Assembly (NCBI GenBank): GCA_016838945.1 | Contig: JADLKP010000043.1 | Coordinates: 1 to 13,134 of the forward strand | DNA: 13,134 bases | Source: Methanobrevibacter sp. | Lineage (GTDB): Archaea > Methanobacteriota > Methanobacteria > Methanobacteriales > Methanobacteriaceae | Direction of reading: 5' to 3' | In this document: piece by piece, positions 6,688 to 13,125 of the stretch | Layout: each line of letters starts with the position of its first letter | Position numbering within the stretch: the first letter of the stretch is position 1 | Translations under genes and position numbers: made by a program | Notes under the pieces: generated by a model | What the model saw: the letters and a program-made list of their open reading frames with translations, nothing else | Databases searched by the model: none | What the model was told of the DNA's origin: nothing

Positions 6688-8967
6688 TTAATATAAAGAT
6701 GTATCTAGTAATAAATCTTCTCCAACTGAAGATGCCTCTGATACAGACCCTGCTTCTGAAACCTCATCTGCCACTGGAGCAGCTTCTGGCACTGAACCAC
6801 CAGCTGAAGCCATTGTTATGTAACCTCCTAAAACACCACCAGCAACACCAGCAACAACAGATCCTCCAACTACAATCAAAGCAGTCTTAAGTCTATCAAA
6901 ATTAACATCATAATGATTAGCAATAATATAAGCAGATCCTGCAGAACCTACAGCCACACCAACAGCAGCACCAACAGCAGCACCAACAATAGGATTAGCA
7001 GTTAAAACACCAGCAACAAAACCTGCAACAAAACTTACACCAATACACAAAGCACCAGTAACAACTGTAGAGGAAGTAGACATACTTTCAACAAAGGTAA
7101 CAGGACCAGCACTACCACTTAAAGCAACACCATCAAGGACAACCTTACCATTGTCTCCAACACAGACATCATTACCTTCACCATAAGCCTCATTGTTTAC
7201 AAAGGAACAGTTTTCCAAGACCAATAGTCCTTGGTTGAATATAGCTCCACCGTTTTTAGCGTAGTTGTTTTCAAAAGAACAGTTGTAGCACATTACAACA
7301 CCTAAGTTGAGCATTCCAGCACCCCAATCCCTGTCAAAAGTGTAATCCATACGGTTATCCTTAAATGAGACATTATCAAATATGCATTGACCAGCCATGT
7401 TTTCAACAGCAGTGTTGAACCCGGAAACAGTCAAGTCATTAGCAGAGAATAAAACATCACTGGTAAGAACAAACCATTTGTTCTCATCATCATCATCGGA
7501 ACTGGTCTTGATATGTGATCCATGACCATCAATATTGATAACATTAAAACCAAGATTGGAAGCCATAATGGTTTCACCACAATCAATATCCATAGCATCT
7601 GCAAGAACAATGTTCAATACCCTACTTTTTATGAAAGCAGGAACGCCTGAATTAGCTTCACCACTCATATAACCCATAACAGAATCGAAACAACCACTAG
7701 TTGTCTTGATTGCAGCAGAGTATCCATTGCTATCATTGACATAAACATTTTTGACAAGAGTGTAATCTAATTGATAGTTCAAGTTTTTAGTAAATGTGAA
7801 TACATCGGACACTGTGGATACATTCTTGAAGTGGTATCCTTTTCCAAACAATATTCCGTTGTCAGTGAAGTTTCTAAAGACATTCAATACCACATCATGT
7901 GATTCATTGAAGTAATCACAGTAATACCAGGTGTCCTTATCAAGGTAATGACTACCTCCTTCGCTTAAAGCAATATATAAGATTCTATTTAATTCAATCT
8001 CCTTGTCAGCAACTTTTACTGGGTAGGAATCAGCAAAAAGACTAACATTCAAAAGAGAGCCTTTACCATCAAAGATCTTTGAATTTCCACCAAACATGCA
8101 GTTTTTAACCACATTCTTTTGCGCATTTTCCAAGTAGATTGCATCTTGAGACAAACCGGATAAACACTTATCGAAACGGCAGTTGCCGATTGTGTTATTC
8201 AAACCTTCCATATATACAGCTCCACCGAAACATTTTGCTCCAATATTAGTAAAAAGACAAGTGTCTATTTTACCATTATCACCGGTCCAGAAGATTGAAC
8301 CCCCATTTACAGCCTTGGTCGCAGTGAATCTGCATCTATTAATTTCATCATAGTTACCGTTTACAATAATCGGACTGTAACCATAGTTACTGACTTTCAC
8401 ACTACCTGGAAGAGGAAGCTGAAGAGCAAGTTCAGTGTTATCCAAATCATAAGCAGGATTGGTAAAAACAAGATTGTTGATTTTTACACCATCAGCAGTG
8501 ATCTTAAATATTCTTGAATCCTTTTTGTAACCGTTAATCCAGTGCCCATTACCATTGATGGTAACGTTCTCTTTGTCTAAAGTTATGTAACTGTAAGTAT
8601 TGGAATCCAAGTTATAGTCTTTAGTTAATTCGACAACAGAACCCGGAGTTAAATTTCCAAGGTCCTTAACAAAATCATCATAAGTACCAGGAGCAACGAA
8701 ATCCCCTTGACTCGCTAAAGAATTTTTAGAAGTCTTGCCAACATTCTTCTCTTCGACTTCATCATCATTGTTTAATTCAACATCACTTGCTTCAACAGGA
8801 ACATCGCTAACTTCAACGTTGTTCACTTCAAAATCAACAACATTATCATATTCACTTGATGCGTTATTAATGTCGCTTGCAGCACATACAAAAGGCATGC
8901 TTAATGCAACACAAAAAACAAGCACCAATAAAAAAATTGGTTTATAAATATTATTTTCAGTTTTCAT
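6688..8967 (-). CDS. Adhesin-like secreted beta-helix protein with membrane-spanning C-terminus
   Basis: This 759-residue surface protein starts with a Sec signal peptide (basic MKTENNIYKP, hydrophobic core about 11-29, likely cleavage after CAA at 30). An acidic low-complexity region follows (about 31-78). The body (about 92-615) is a right-handed parallel beta-helix. It begins with VTINGNGHWING (135-146), and repeating turns follow, such as CRFTATKAVNGGSIFW (212-227), CLFTNIGAKCFGGAVYM (237-253), and CSFENNYAKNGGAIFNQG with LENCSFVNNEAYGEGND (563-600). The GGAI and F-x-N-N patterns resemble Methanobrevibacter adhesin-like proteins and chlamydial Pmp repeats. Unusually, the C-terminus has Gly/Ala/Val-rich hydrophobic segments (about 633-682 and 694-720, glycine-zipper-like) and a Ser/Glu-rich tail. 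Host or partner attachment is inferred. Ig-like repeats seen in many relatives are absent. The start is preceded by GGAAGGT and overlapped by an upstream ORF. Confidence 0.85.
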   Translation of the reverse strand: MKTENNIYKPIFLLVLVFCVALSMPFVCAASDINNASSEYDNVVDFEVNNVEVSDVPVEASDVELNNDDEVEEKNVGKTSKNSLASQGDFVAPGTYDDFVKDLGNLTPGSVVELTKDYNLDSNTYSYITLDKENVTINGNGHWINGYKKDSRIFKITADGVKINNLVFTNPAYDLDNTELALQLPLPGSVKVSNYGYSPIIVNGNYDEINRCRFTATKAVNGGSIFWTGDNGKIDTCLFTNIGAKCFGGAVYMEGLNNTIGNCRFDKCLSGLSQDAIYLENAQKNVVKNCMFGGNSKIFDGKGSLLNVSLFADSYPVKVADKEIELNRILYIALSEGGSHYLDKDTWYYCDYFNESHDVVLNVFRNFTDNGILFGKGYHFKNVSTVSDVFTFTKNLNYQLDYTLVKNVYVNDSNGYSAAIKTTSGCFDSVMGYMSGEANSGVPAFIKSRVLNIVLADAMDIDCGETIMASNLGFNVINIDGHGSHIKTSSDDDDENKWFVLTSDVLFSANDLTVSGFNTAVENMAGQCIFDNVSFKDNRMDYTFDRDWGAGMLNLGVVMCYNCSFENNYAKNGGAIFNQGLLVLENCSFVNNEAYGEGNDVCVGDNGKVVLDGVALSGSAGPVTFVESMSTSSTVVTGALCIGVSFVAGFVAGVLTANPIVGAAVGAAVGVAVGSAGSAYIIANHYDVNFDRLKTALIVVGGSVVAGVAGGVLGGYITMASAGGSVPEAAPVADEVSEAGSVSEASSVGEDLLLDTSLY

Positions 8968-9002
8968 AAATCTCGACCTTCCGAAACCAAATAATTTTGC
9001 AT
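8964..9002 (-). CDS. Candidate 12-codon leader peptide (uORF) of the adhesin gene
   Basis: From 9002 the minus strand encodes MQNYLVSEGRDL followed by TGA (8966-8964). Its stop overlaps the adhesin ATG (8967-8965) as ATGA, the usual layout for translational coupling. The predicted transcript start (about 9007) is only a few bases before this ATG, so it could be read as a leaderless message. The adhesin ribosome-binding region (GGAAGGT) lies within the uORF. The start block of this frame is conserved in the inverted copy at 6591. Expression is unproven. Confidence 0.45.
   Translation of the reverse strand: MQNYLVSEGRDL
8971..9002 (-). repeat. Adhesin leader block (right inverted-repeat arm)
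   Basis: The minus strand carries atgcaaaattatt (9002-8990), tcgg (8984-8981) and aaggtcgaga (8980-8971). These blocks recur in the same order on the plus strand at 6591-6630. The arm covers most of the predicted 40-nt leader, including the adhesin ribosome-binding region. Confidence 0.8.
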
Positions 9003-9027
9003 TTCGATAGCAATATTATGTGTTGAA

Positions 9028-9039
9028 TCATATATAAAG
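9028..9039 (-). promoter_or_regulatory. TATA box of the adhesin gene
   Basis: The minus strand reads ctttatatatga, a strong archaeal TATA box. It predicts a start near 9007 and a leader of about 40 nt. It lies just outside the inverted-repeat arm. Confidence 0.65.
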
Positions 9040-9301
9040 ATAATCGAATGCAAGTACTTACTTACATGGTATAAACGAATAATTGTGCTTAATTTAGAAT
9101 AAAAAAAACAAAAAATACTTATTAATCAAAAAAAACAAATATTTCCAATCAAAAAGATAAAAAACAGAATATGAGAAGAATAAAAAATAGGAATTTTCAG
9201 ACAAAAAATAAGATTTGAAAAAATATAAAAATTTGAAAAAAAAACAAAAATTGAATTAAAAAAAAAAGATAAAAAATATAAAAAAAGAAAAAGAAAAATA
9301 A
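9040..9301. other. Extremely AT-rich spacer between adhesin and gdhA
   Basis: From about 9100 to 9300 the plus strand is dominated by A-runs, so the minus strand has repeated T-tracts immediately after gdhA that probably make up a long termination zone. No gene or hairpin other than the gdhA terminator was found. The part nearest the adhesin promoter (9040-9090) is less extreme and could hold upstream control sites, but no dyad stands out. Confidence 0.5.
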
Positions 9302-9328
9302 GGAAGTATAGAAAATCTATACGATTCC
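9302..9328 (-). terminator. Hairpin terminator overlapping the gdhA stop
   Basis: The arms gtatag (9306-9311) and ctatac (9317-9322) are joined by a 5-nt loop. The stem extends as ggaa/ttcc past a 2-nt bulge. It covers the TAG stop and is followed on the minus strand by repeated T-tracts. Confidence 0.65.
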
Positions 9329-10651
9329 TTGAGCGTTCATTGCGTCAACTACTTTTAAGAATCCAGCAATGTTAGCTCCAACTACATAGTTTTTCTCGTA
9401 ACCATAATCTTTAGCTGCTGCATCAACATTAGCAAAGATGTTTTCCATAATGGTTTGGAGTCTTGAATCAACTTCTTCAAAGGTCCAAGATAATCTTTGG
9501 GAGTTTTGAGACATTTCGAGTGCGGAAGTAGCTACTCCACCAGCATTGGAAGCTTTACCTGGTGCGAATAAAACACCATTTTCTTGTAAGTATTCGGTAG
9601 CTTCAATAGTGGTAGGCATGTTTGCACCTTCAGCAACTGCAAGTACACCATTAGCAACTAAAGCTTTAGCATCTTCTAATTGCAATTCGTTTTGGGTAGC
9701 ACATGGGAGAGCAATGTCACATTTTACAGTCCATACACCTTTGCCTTCGTGGTATTCAGCGGATGGTCTTGCTTCAGCATATGCAGTTAATCTTTCACGT
9801 CTTACTTCTTTAACTTCTTTTAATAATTCTACATCGATTCCTTCTGGATCGTAAATCCAACCGGTAGAATCAGAACAGGTTACAGGATTGCCGCCTAATT
9901 GTTGAGCTTTCTGAATTGCGTAAATTGCTACGTTACCTGCACCAGATACTGCAATGGTCTTTCCTGCAATATCAATGTCATTTGCTTTTAACATTGCGTT
10001 AGTGAAGTATAATAAACCATATCCAGTTGCTTCAGTTCTTGCGAGAGATCCACCAAAGGTTAATCCTTTACCAGTGAGCACCCCTTCGTATAAACCTTGG
10101 ATTCTTTTGTATTGACCGAACAAGTAACCGATTTCTCTACCACCTACACCGATATCTCCAGCAGGAACATCAGTGTCAGCACCAATGTATTTGCAGAGTT
10201 CGGTCATGAAACTTTGACAGAAAGCCATGACTTCCCTATCAGATTTTCCTTTAGGATCAAAGTTGGATCCACCTTTACCTCCACCAATTGGAAGGCCTGT
10301 TAAGGAGTTTTTGAAGATTTGTTCGAATCCTAAGAATTTAATAATACCTACATTTACGGAAGGATGGAAACGAAGACCTCCTTTGTAAGGTCCGATTGCA
10401 CTGTTGAATTGTACTCTGTAACCGGTGTTTACTTGAACTTGACCGTTGTCGTCTACCCAAGGGACTCTGAATTTTAATTGTCTTTCTGGGTTTACTAATC
10501 TTTCTAAAAGTGCATCTTTTCTGTATTGTTCTTCGTTTTCTTCAATTACGACTCTTAAAGATTCTAATACTTCTTTTACAGCTTGATGAAACTCAGGTTC
10601 ATCAGGGTTTTCTTTAACAATTAAGTCAATTACTTCATCAACATAGGACAT
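9317..10651 (-). CDS. gdhA: NADP-type glutamate dehydrogenase
   Basis: This cytosolic enzyme reductively aminates 2-oxoglutarate with ammonium to glutamate, forming the usual hexamer. At 444 residues it matches the small bacterial-type (family I) enzyme. Seen directly are the substrate-binding segment GPYKGGLRFHPS (87-98, K90), K114, LPIGGGKGGSNFDPKGKSD (120-138, catalytic K126), DVPAGDIGVGGREIGY (161-176, catalytic D166), the dinucleotide loop SGAGNVA (236-242) and CSDSTGW (259-265). A serine after the second Rossmann strand, rather than an acidic residue, fits NADP preference. GGAGAT (10658-10663) is a good Shine-Dalgarno site 6 nt before the ATG. The bacterial-type sequence suggests old transfer from bacteria, inferred from family knowledge. 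A GGAA-N6-TTCC site 340 bp upstream hints at nitrogen control. Confidence 0.97.
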   Translation of the reverse strand: MSYVDEVIDLIVKENPDEPEFHQAVKEVLESLRVVIEENEEQYRKDALLERLVNPERQLKFRVPWVDDNGQVQVNTGYRVQFNSAIGPYKGGLRFHPSVNVGIIKFLGFEQIFKNSLTGLPIGGGKGGSNFDPKGKSDREVMAFCQSFMTELCKYIGADTDVPAGDIGVGGREIGYLFGQYKRIQGLYEGVLTGKGLTFGGSLARTEATGYGLLYFTNAMLKANDIDIAGKTIAVSGAGNVAIYAIQKAQQLGGNPVTCSDSTGWIYDPEGIDVELLKEVKEVRRERLTAYAEARPSAEYHEGKGVWTVKCDIALPCATQNELQLEDAKALVANGVLAVAEGANMPTTIEATEYLQENGVLFAPGKASNAGGVATSALEMSQNSQRLSWTFEEVDSRLQTIMENIFANVDAAAKDYGYEKNYVVGANIAGFLKVVDAMNAQGIV

Positions 10652-10699
10652 AATTTAATCTCCATTTGTTTAAATAAATAAAAAATTAATGAATTTAAG

Positions 10700-10711
10700 A
10701 TATTTTTAAAT
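10700..10711 (-). promoter_or_regulatory. Probable proximal TATA box of gdhA
   Basis: The minus strand reads atttaaaaatat. It predicts a start near 10678 and a 27-nt leader that contains the GGAGAT ribosome-binding site (10658-10663). Other AT-rich stretches nearby make the exact box uncertain. Confidence 0.4.
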
Positions 10712-10879
10712 TTGAAAAATTAATTAAACTAATATTGTTATCATTGATTAAAAATAGCGATATAAAATTCAACTATATTTCAACTAACTATACTTAACTA
10801 CAAAAGACATTTAACTATAGCTATTTCCAAACAACAATAAAGGAATATTAGTTAAATCAATTTTAGTGAAAAGCAATTA

Positions 10880-11013
10880 TTTAAAAAAAAATTTAAATAA
10901 TATCTTAGGACATTGTCAGATAAGATCTCACTATCATAACCTAAACATTTAAGATATTTCTATCAAAAAAGTTTATGGAATGATAGTGGAAAACCTTTTC
11001 CGATTTGATGTCT
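10880..11013 (-). ncRNA. Candidate nitrogen-responsive small RNA
   Basis: On the minus strand, tttatatt (11043-11036) is a TATA box predicting a start near 11013. The stretch that follows can fold into three hairpins. One is ggaaaa/ttttcc (10988-11001). The second is a long arm pair, cactatcat (10929-10937) with atgatagtg (10980-10988), which extends inwards imperfectly through taaac/gttta. The third is atctta (10902-10907) with taagat (10921-10926). It ends in T9 (10891-10883). The length (about 130 nt) and a possible NrpR site right after the start recall sRNA154 of Methanosarcina mazei in arrangement only; no sequence homology is claimed. It could instead be a distal gdhA leader. Confidence 0.35.
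10988..11001. promoter_or_regulatory. Possible NrpR operator (GGAA-N6-TTCC)
   Basis: The sequence ggaaaaccttttcc fits the GGAA-N6-TTCC operator of the methanogen nitrogen repressor NrpR, and 12 of its 14 positions are dyad-symmetric. It lies about 12-25 nt after a predicted minus-strand transcript start and 337 bp before the gdhA ATG. About 0.1 such match would be expected by chance in a window of this size and composition. NrpR itself is not encoded here. Confidence 0.5.
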
Positions 11014-11265
11014 AATAATAAATTGAATAATATTCAATATAAAGGTACCTATTTTTAAAAAATTTTTATTTACAATTCAATGTTAAAGGTATACAAATTA
11101 GAAGTAAATGATGAAAATTAGGAATATGAATACAAAATATCTTAAAATAAAGCTTTAAAATAAAAGATATTAGCAAAAATAATATATTGACAAGTAAATA
11201 TTAAAGGTTGACAAAAACAAAAAGTTTAATAATAACCACCCATAATAATAAAAAATAACGGCAAA

Positions 11266-11298
11266 TTATTAAGAAAAAAACTTATTTTTTTCTAATAA
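11266..11298. terminator. A/T hairpin in the spacer
   Basis: The arms ttattaagaaaaaaa (11266-11280) and tttttttctaataa (11285-11298) pair over 14 bp with one bulged A, leaving a 4-nt loop. The T7 run on the plus strand could end transcription coming from the left. It has no obvious gene partner. Confidence 0.35.
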
Positions 11299-11344
11299 AA
11301 CGATATTTTGGAAAACCTGATTTTTCGAAGATCCCATAAAATAT

Positions 11345-11545
11345 TTGTTGGCCAAGATAAGAATAATTTTTGAAAAATTTAAACAAAATGAATATTATAG
11401 CAATATTATTAAAAAATATATAAAAAATTTATCAAATAACAAGTATTTGTTTAACAGATTAATGAAAATATTCTCAATGAAAAAGGATCCAAAAAAATTA
11501 TTCCAACAGGCAACAGTCGGAAAAGAAAGTGCCAACCAAAATTGA
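11345..11545 (+). CDS. Doubtful short frame, possible gene remnant (66 aa)
   Basis: The frame is Lys/Asn/Ile-rich (MLAKIRIIFEKFKQN at the start, DPKKLFQQATVGKESANQN at the end) and not recognised. The only available starts are TTG-TTG at 11345-11350 with no Shine-Dalgarno sequence. The open frame extends upstream to a TGA at 11318-11320, adding FFEDPIKYL, which reads as plausible protein. This suggests the 3' part of a decayed gene rather than an intact small gene. Composition alone could also produce it. It ends 105 bp before the regulator gene on the same strand. Confidence 0.25.
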   Translation: MLAKIRIIFEKFKQNEYYSNIIKKYIKNLSNNKYLFNRLMKIFSMKKDPKKLFQQATVGKESANQN

Positions 11546-11650
11546 ACAAAATAATAAATAAAATAGAATTTTTATAGATATTATAACAAAGTAACGAGAA
11601 AAATATTGAACATAAAATAATTTAAATTTTAAAGAAATGAGGTAAATTGC

Positions 11651-12199
11651 ATGAAAATATTAATATCAAACCTAAAGGGAAAGGAACTTATGGACATAGC
11701 TTTGAAAAATGGAATAGACAAATTGATATCCGTATACATGAACTATAATGAAACCAGTTTGCTTGATCAGTACATGACCAAGGAAAACATCAAAATCAGC
11801 ACTACAAATGCAATTGAAGCTTCAAAACAATTAACTGACATAATAAGAAAATCAAAAGAAGGAAATGAAATCTACGTAGCCACTGATGGAAACTTCGTGG
11901 GATCCATATTAAACTTTGTTGCAAATAAGGAAGGAGCAAACCATATTTATTACTGCTTTTATGACCAAGCCATACAAATGCCTAAGCTAAGCATAAACCT
12001 TTCAGAAACAAAAATGAAAATTCTAAAAACACTTGAAGAGTCCGAACAAACCGCAATTTTAATTGGAAAAAACGTGGGAATCTCAAGAGCCATGGTCTAC
12101 AAACACATAAATAGCCTAATGGAAACTGGATTAGTTGGGCAAACAAAACAATATGAAAAATATTACCTTACAAATGCAGGAAAGATGGCAATCATTTAA
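11651..12199 (+). CDS. CARF-like / winged-helix transcriptional regulator
   Basis: This 182-residue protein has two parts. Residues 117-182 are a winged helix-turn-helix of the MarR/ArsR type: LSETKMKILKTLEE, then AILIGKNVGISRAMVYKHIN with the recognition helix at about 144-157, then SLMETGLV and a wing with QYEKYYLT. Residues 1-110 look Rossmann-like: strand MKILISNL, strand LISVYMNY near 25-32, then EIYVATDGNFVGSILNFVAN (73-92) followed by HIYYCFYD (98-105). That layout, with a short linker into the winged helix, resembles CARF-HTH proteins such as Csa3 and the HFX_2341 type, which sense cyclic oligoadenylates or other nucleotides. The CARF assignment is by pattern only, and there is no CRISPR locus in the window. 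GAGGT (11639-11643) lies 7 nt before the ATG. The gene is convergent with the YhhQ-family transporter. Confidence 0.75.
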   Translation: MKILISNLKGKELMDIALKNGIDKLISVYMNYNETSLLDQYMTKENIKISTTNAIEASKQLTDIIRKSKEGNEIYVATDGNFVGSILNFVANKEGANHIYYCFYDQAIQMPKLSINLSETKMKILKTLEESEQTAILIGKNVGISRAMVYKHINSLMETGLVGQTKQYEKYYLTNAGKMAII

Positions 12200-12212
12200 A
12201 AAATAGTCCAAT

Positions 12213-12260
12213 AATGAAATAAATGGAATAAAATGAAATAAATGGAATAAAATGAAATAA
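12213..12260. repeat. 19-bp tandem array after the regulator gene
   Basis: Two perfect units of aatgaaataaatggaataa (12213-12231 and 12232-12250) are followed by a 10-bp partial copy. The array begins 13 bp after the regulator's stop codon, ahead of the convergent terminator. Confidence 0.9.
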
Positions 12261-12307
12261 AATACATTTAAGAAAATAAATATCAGATTAAAAAAAAAGA
12301 AATATCA

Positions 12308-12332
12308 AAATGTGAAAAGAATCTTCACATTT
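12308..12332. terminator. Convergent bidirectional terminator
   Basis: A perfect 9-bp stem (aaatgtgaa at 12308-12316, ttcacattt at 12324-12332) with a 7-nt loop lies between the convergent regulator and transporter genes. It is followed by T-rich sequence on the plus strand (to about 12360) and by T8 on the minus strand (the A-run 12291-12298). Confidence 0.65.
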
Positions 12333-12392
12333 GATTTGGAAATTTTAATTTTCGAGTTTTCAATAACTAATTCATATTATGCATTACTCTAA

Positions 12393-13034
12393 TTAAGCTT
12401 CTGCAGGTTTGCCTTTTTCAGCCCATCTTACAGTCATTGTAGTGAATGGCTGAGCGATAGCAGTCCAGATTAAGCTTAGTATCCAGTGAGTGATGATCAT
12501 TATTAAGATATCAACAACGGAGTAAACGCCGATAAATGCTAATCCAATGAATACAAAGTTATCAATAAATTCACTGAAAGCAAGAACCAATAAGTTTATG
12601 CCGGATGCATAGGCTTTACCTTCGTTTACAATTGTAGTTAATCTTGCATTTACCAAGTTACCAATCAAGTAACTGATGTATGAAGCTACAAGAATTCTTG
12701 GGGTTTGGGTAAATACAAAGGATAATGCTGCATCACCAGTGAAGAAATCTGGAGATGGCAAGAATAATATTAAAGTAGTCATAAATACGAATAATACATC
12801 AGCAGCAATGCCTAATACAAGGGTTCTTTGTGCAGTTCTTTCACCATATACATCAGCAATCACATTGGTCAAGATATATACTAAAGGATAAATCAAAACC
12901 CCAGCAGGAGTTTCCATACCTAAAAAGTTAATATTAATAATCTTAACGGTAATCAAGTTTGCAATGGTGAAAGCCATACAGAAGAATACTGTGAGTATTA
13001 CTCTTTTTTCTGTAAAGTCAAAATTTAAATCCAT
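12393..13034 (-). CDS. YhhQ/VUT-family queuosine (archaeosine) precursor transporter
   Basis: This 213-residue integral membrane protein has about six hydrophobic segments, the size and layout of the COG1738 (YhhQ) family. The bacterial members take up preQ0/preQ1. In archaea preQ0 feeds tRNA archaeosine at position 15, so preQ0 uptake is the likely role. Family landmarks are AFTIANLITVKIININF (21-37), the PAGVLIYPLVYILTNVIADVYGER stretch (43-66), PRILVASYISYLIGNLVNA (112-130) and FSEFIDNFVFI (153-163). The last takes the place of the SQ..DT motif seen in bacterial YhhQ. A hydrophilic GKPAEA tail is cytosolic. The ATG at 13034 is preceded by AAGGATTGAT, and the upstream promoter region is a 20-bp tandem array with TATA-like sequence. 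Substrate preference is inferred from the family. Confidence 0.87.
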   Translation of the reverse strand: MDLNFDFTEKRVILTVFFCMAFTIANLITVKIININFLGMETPAGVLIYPLVYILTNVIADVYGERTAQRTLVLGIAADVLFVFMTTLILFLPSPDFFTGDAALSFVFTQTPRILVASYISYLIGNLVNARLTTIVNEGKAYASGINLLVLAFSEFIDNFVFIGLAFIGVYSVVDILIMIITHWILSLIWTAIAQPFTTMTVRWAEKGKPAEA

Positions 13035-13060
13035 TAAATCAATCCTTAATTAAATATAAT

Positions 13061-13125
13061 TATAAGAATTATAAATAGATTATAATAATTATAAATAAAT
13101 TATAATAATTATAAATAAACTATAA
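13061..13125. repeat. 20-bp tandem array in the transporter promoter
   Basis: Units begin at 13061, 13081 and 13101 (tataataattataaataaat, with minor changes), with a 5-bp partial copy at 13121. On the minus strand each unit contains tttataatt, so TATA-like boxes recur every 20 bp. The one nearest the gene predicts a start near 13045 and a short leader holding the AAGGA ribosome-binding site. Confidence 0.85.

Larger units (their letters stand above)
6548..6692. repeat. 145-bp element bounded by 24-bp terminal inverted repeats
   Basis: The left arm (6548-6571, starting attaaacatgttc) and right arm (6669-6692, ending gaacatgtttaat) are reverse complements at 22 of 24 positions. The right arm contains the adhesin stop codon (6688-6690). 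The roughly 97-nt interior holds two 29-bp direct repeats and the inverted copy of the adhesin leader. In RNA this would be a closed structured domain in the 3' UTR, followed by U-tracts. In DNA it resembles a small non-autonomous inverted-repeat element. No clear target-site duplication is seen. Confidence 0.75.
10712..11265. other. Long AT-rich spacer upstream of gdhA
   Basis: No protein gene is credible here. It contains AACTA motifs clustered at 10771, 10782, 10786, 10796 and 10812, a candidate small-RNA region (about 10880-11013), a GGAA-N6-TTCC dyad, and a near-perfect 17-bp palindrome around 11030 (attgaata, a, tattcaat). T-tracts at 11052-11056 could end a plus-strand transcript. From 11060 to 11265 nothing else recognisable was seen. 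Confidence 0.5.

Noticed and set aside
6684..6890. Plus-strand 68-residue Leu/Gln/His-rich frame at the adhesin 3' end
   Set aside because: It is antisense to the Gly/Ala/Ser-rich adhesin C-terminus; its composition is the mirror of those codons, and it has no ribosome-binding site.
9546..9854. Plus-strand 102-residue open frame inside gdhA
   Set aside because: Fully antisense to a strongly conserved gdhA segment, with no Shine-Dalgarno or promoter; a codon-bias shadow.
10771..10816. Clustered AACTA motifs as an operator array upstream of gdhA
   Set aside because: Spacing is irregular (11, 4, 10, 16) and the motif is short and AT-rich; chance cannot be excluded.
11108..11114. C-box-like atgatga considered as a C/D-box sRNA start
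   Set aside because: No CTGA D box at a suitable distance downstream, so the motif is likely chance.
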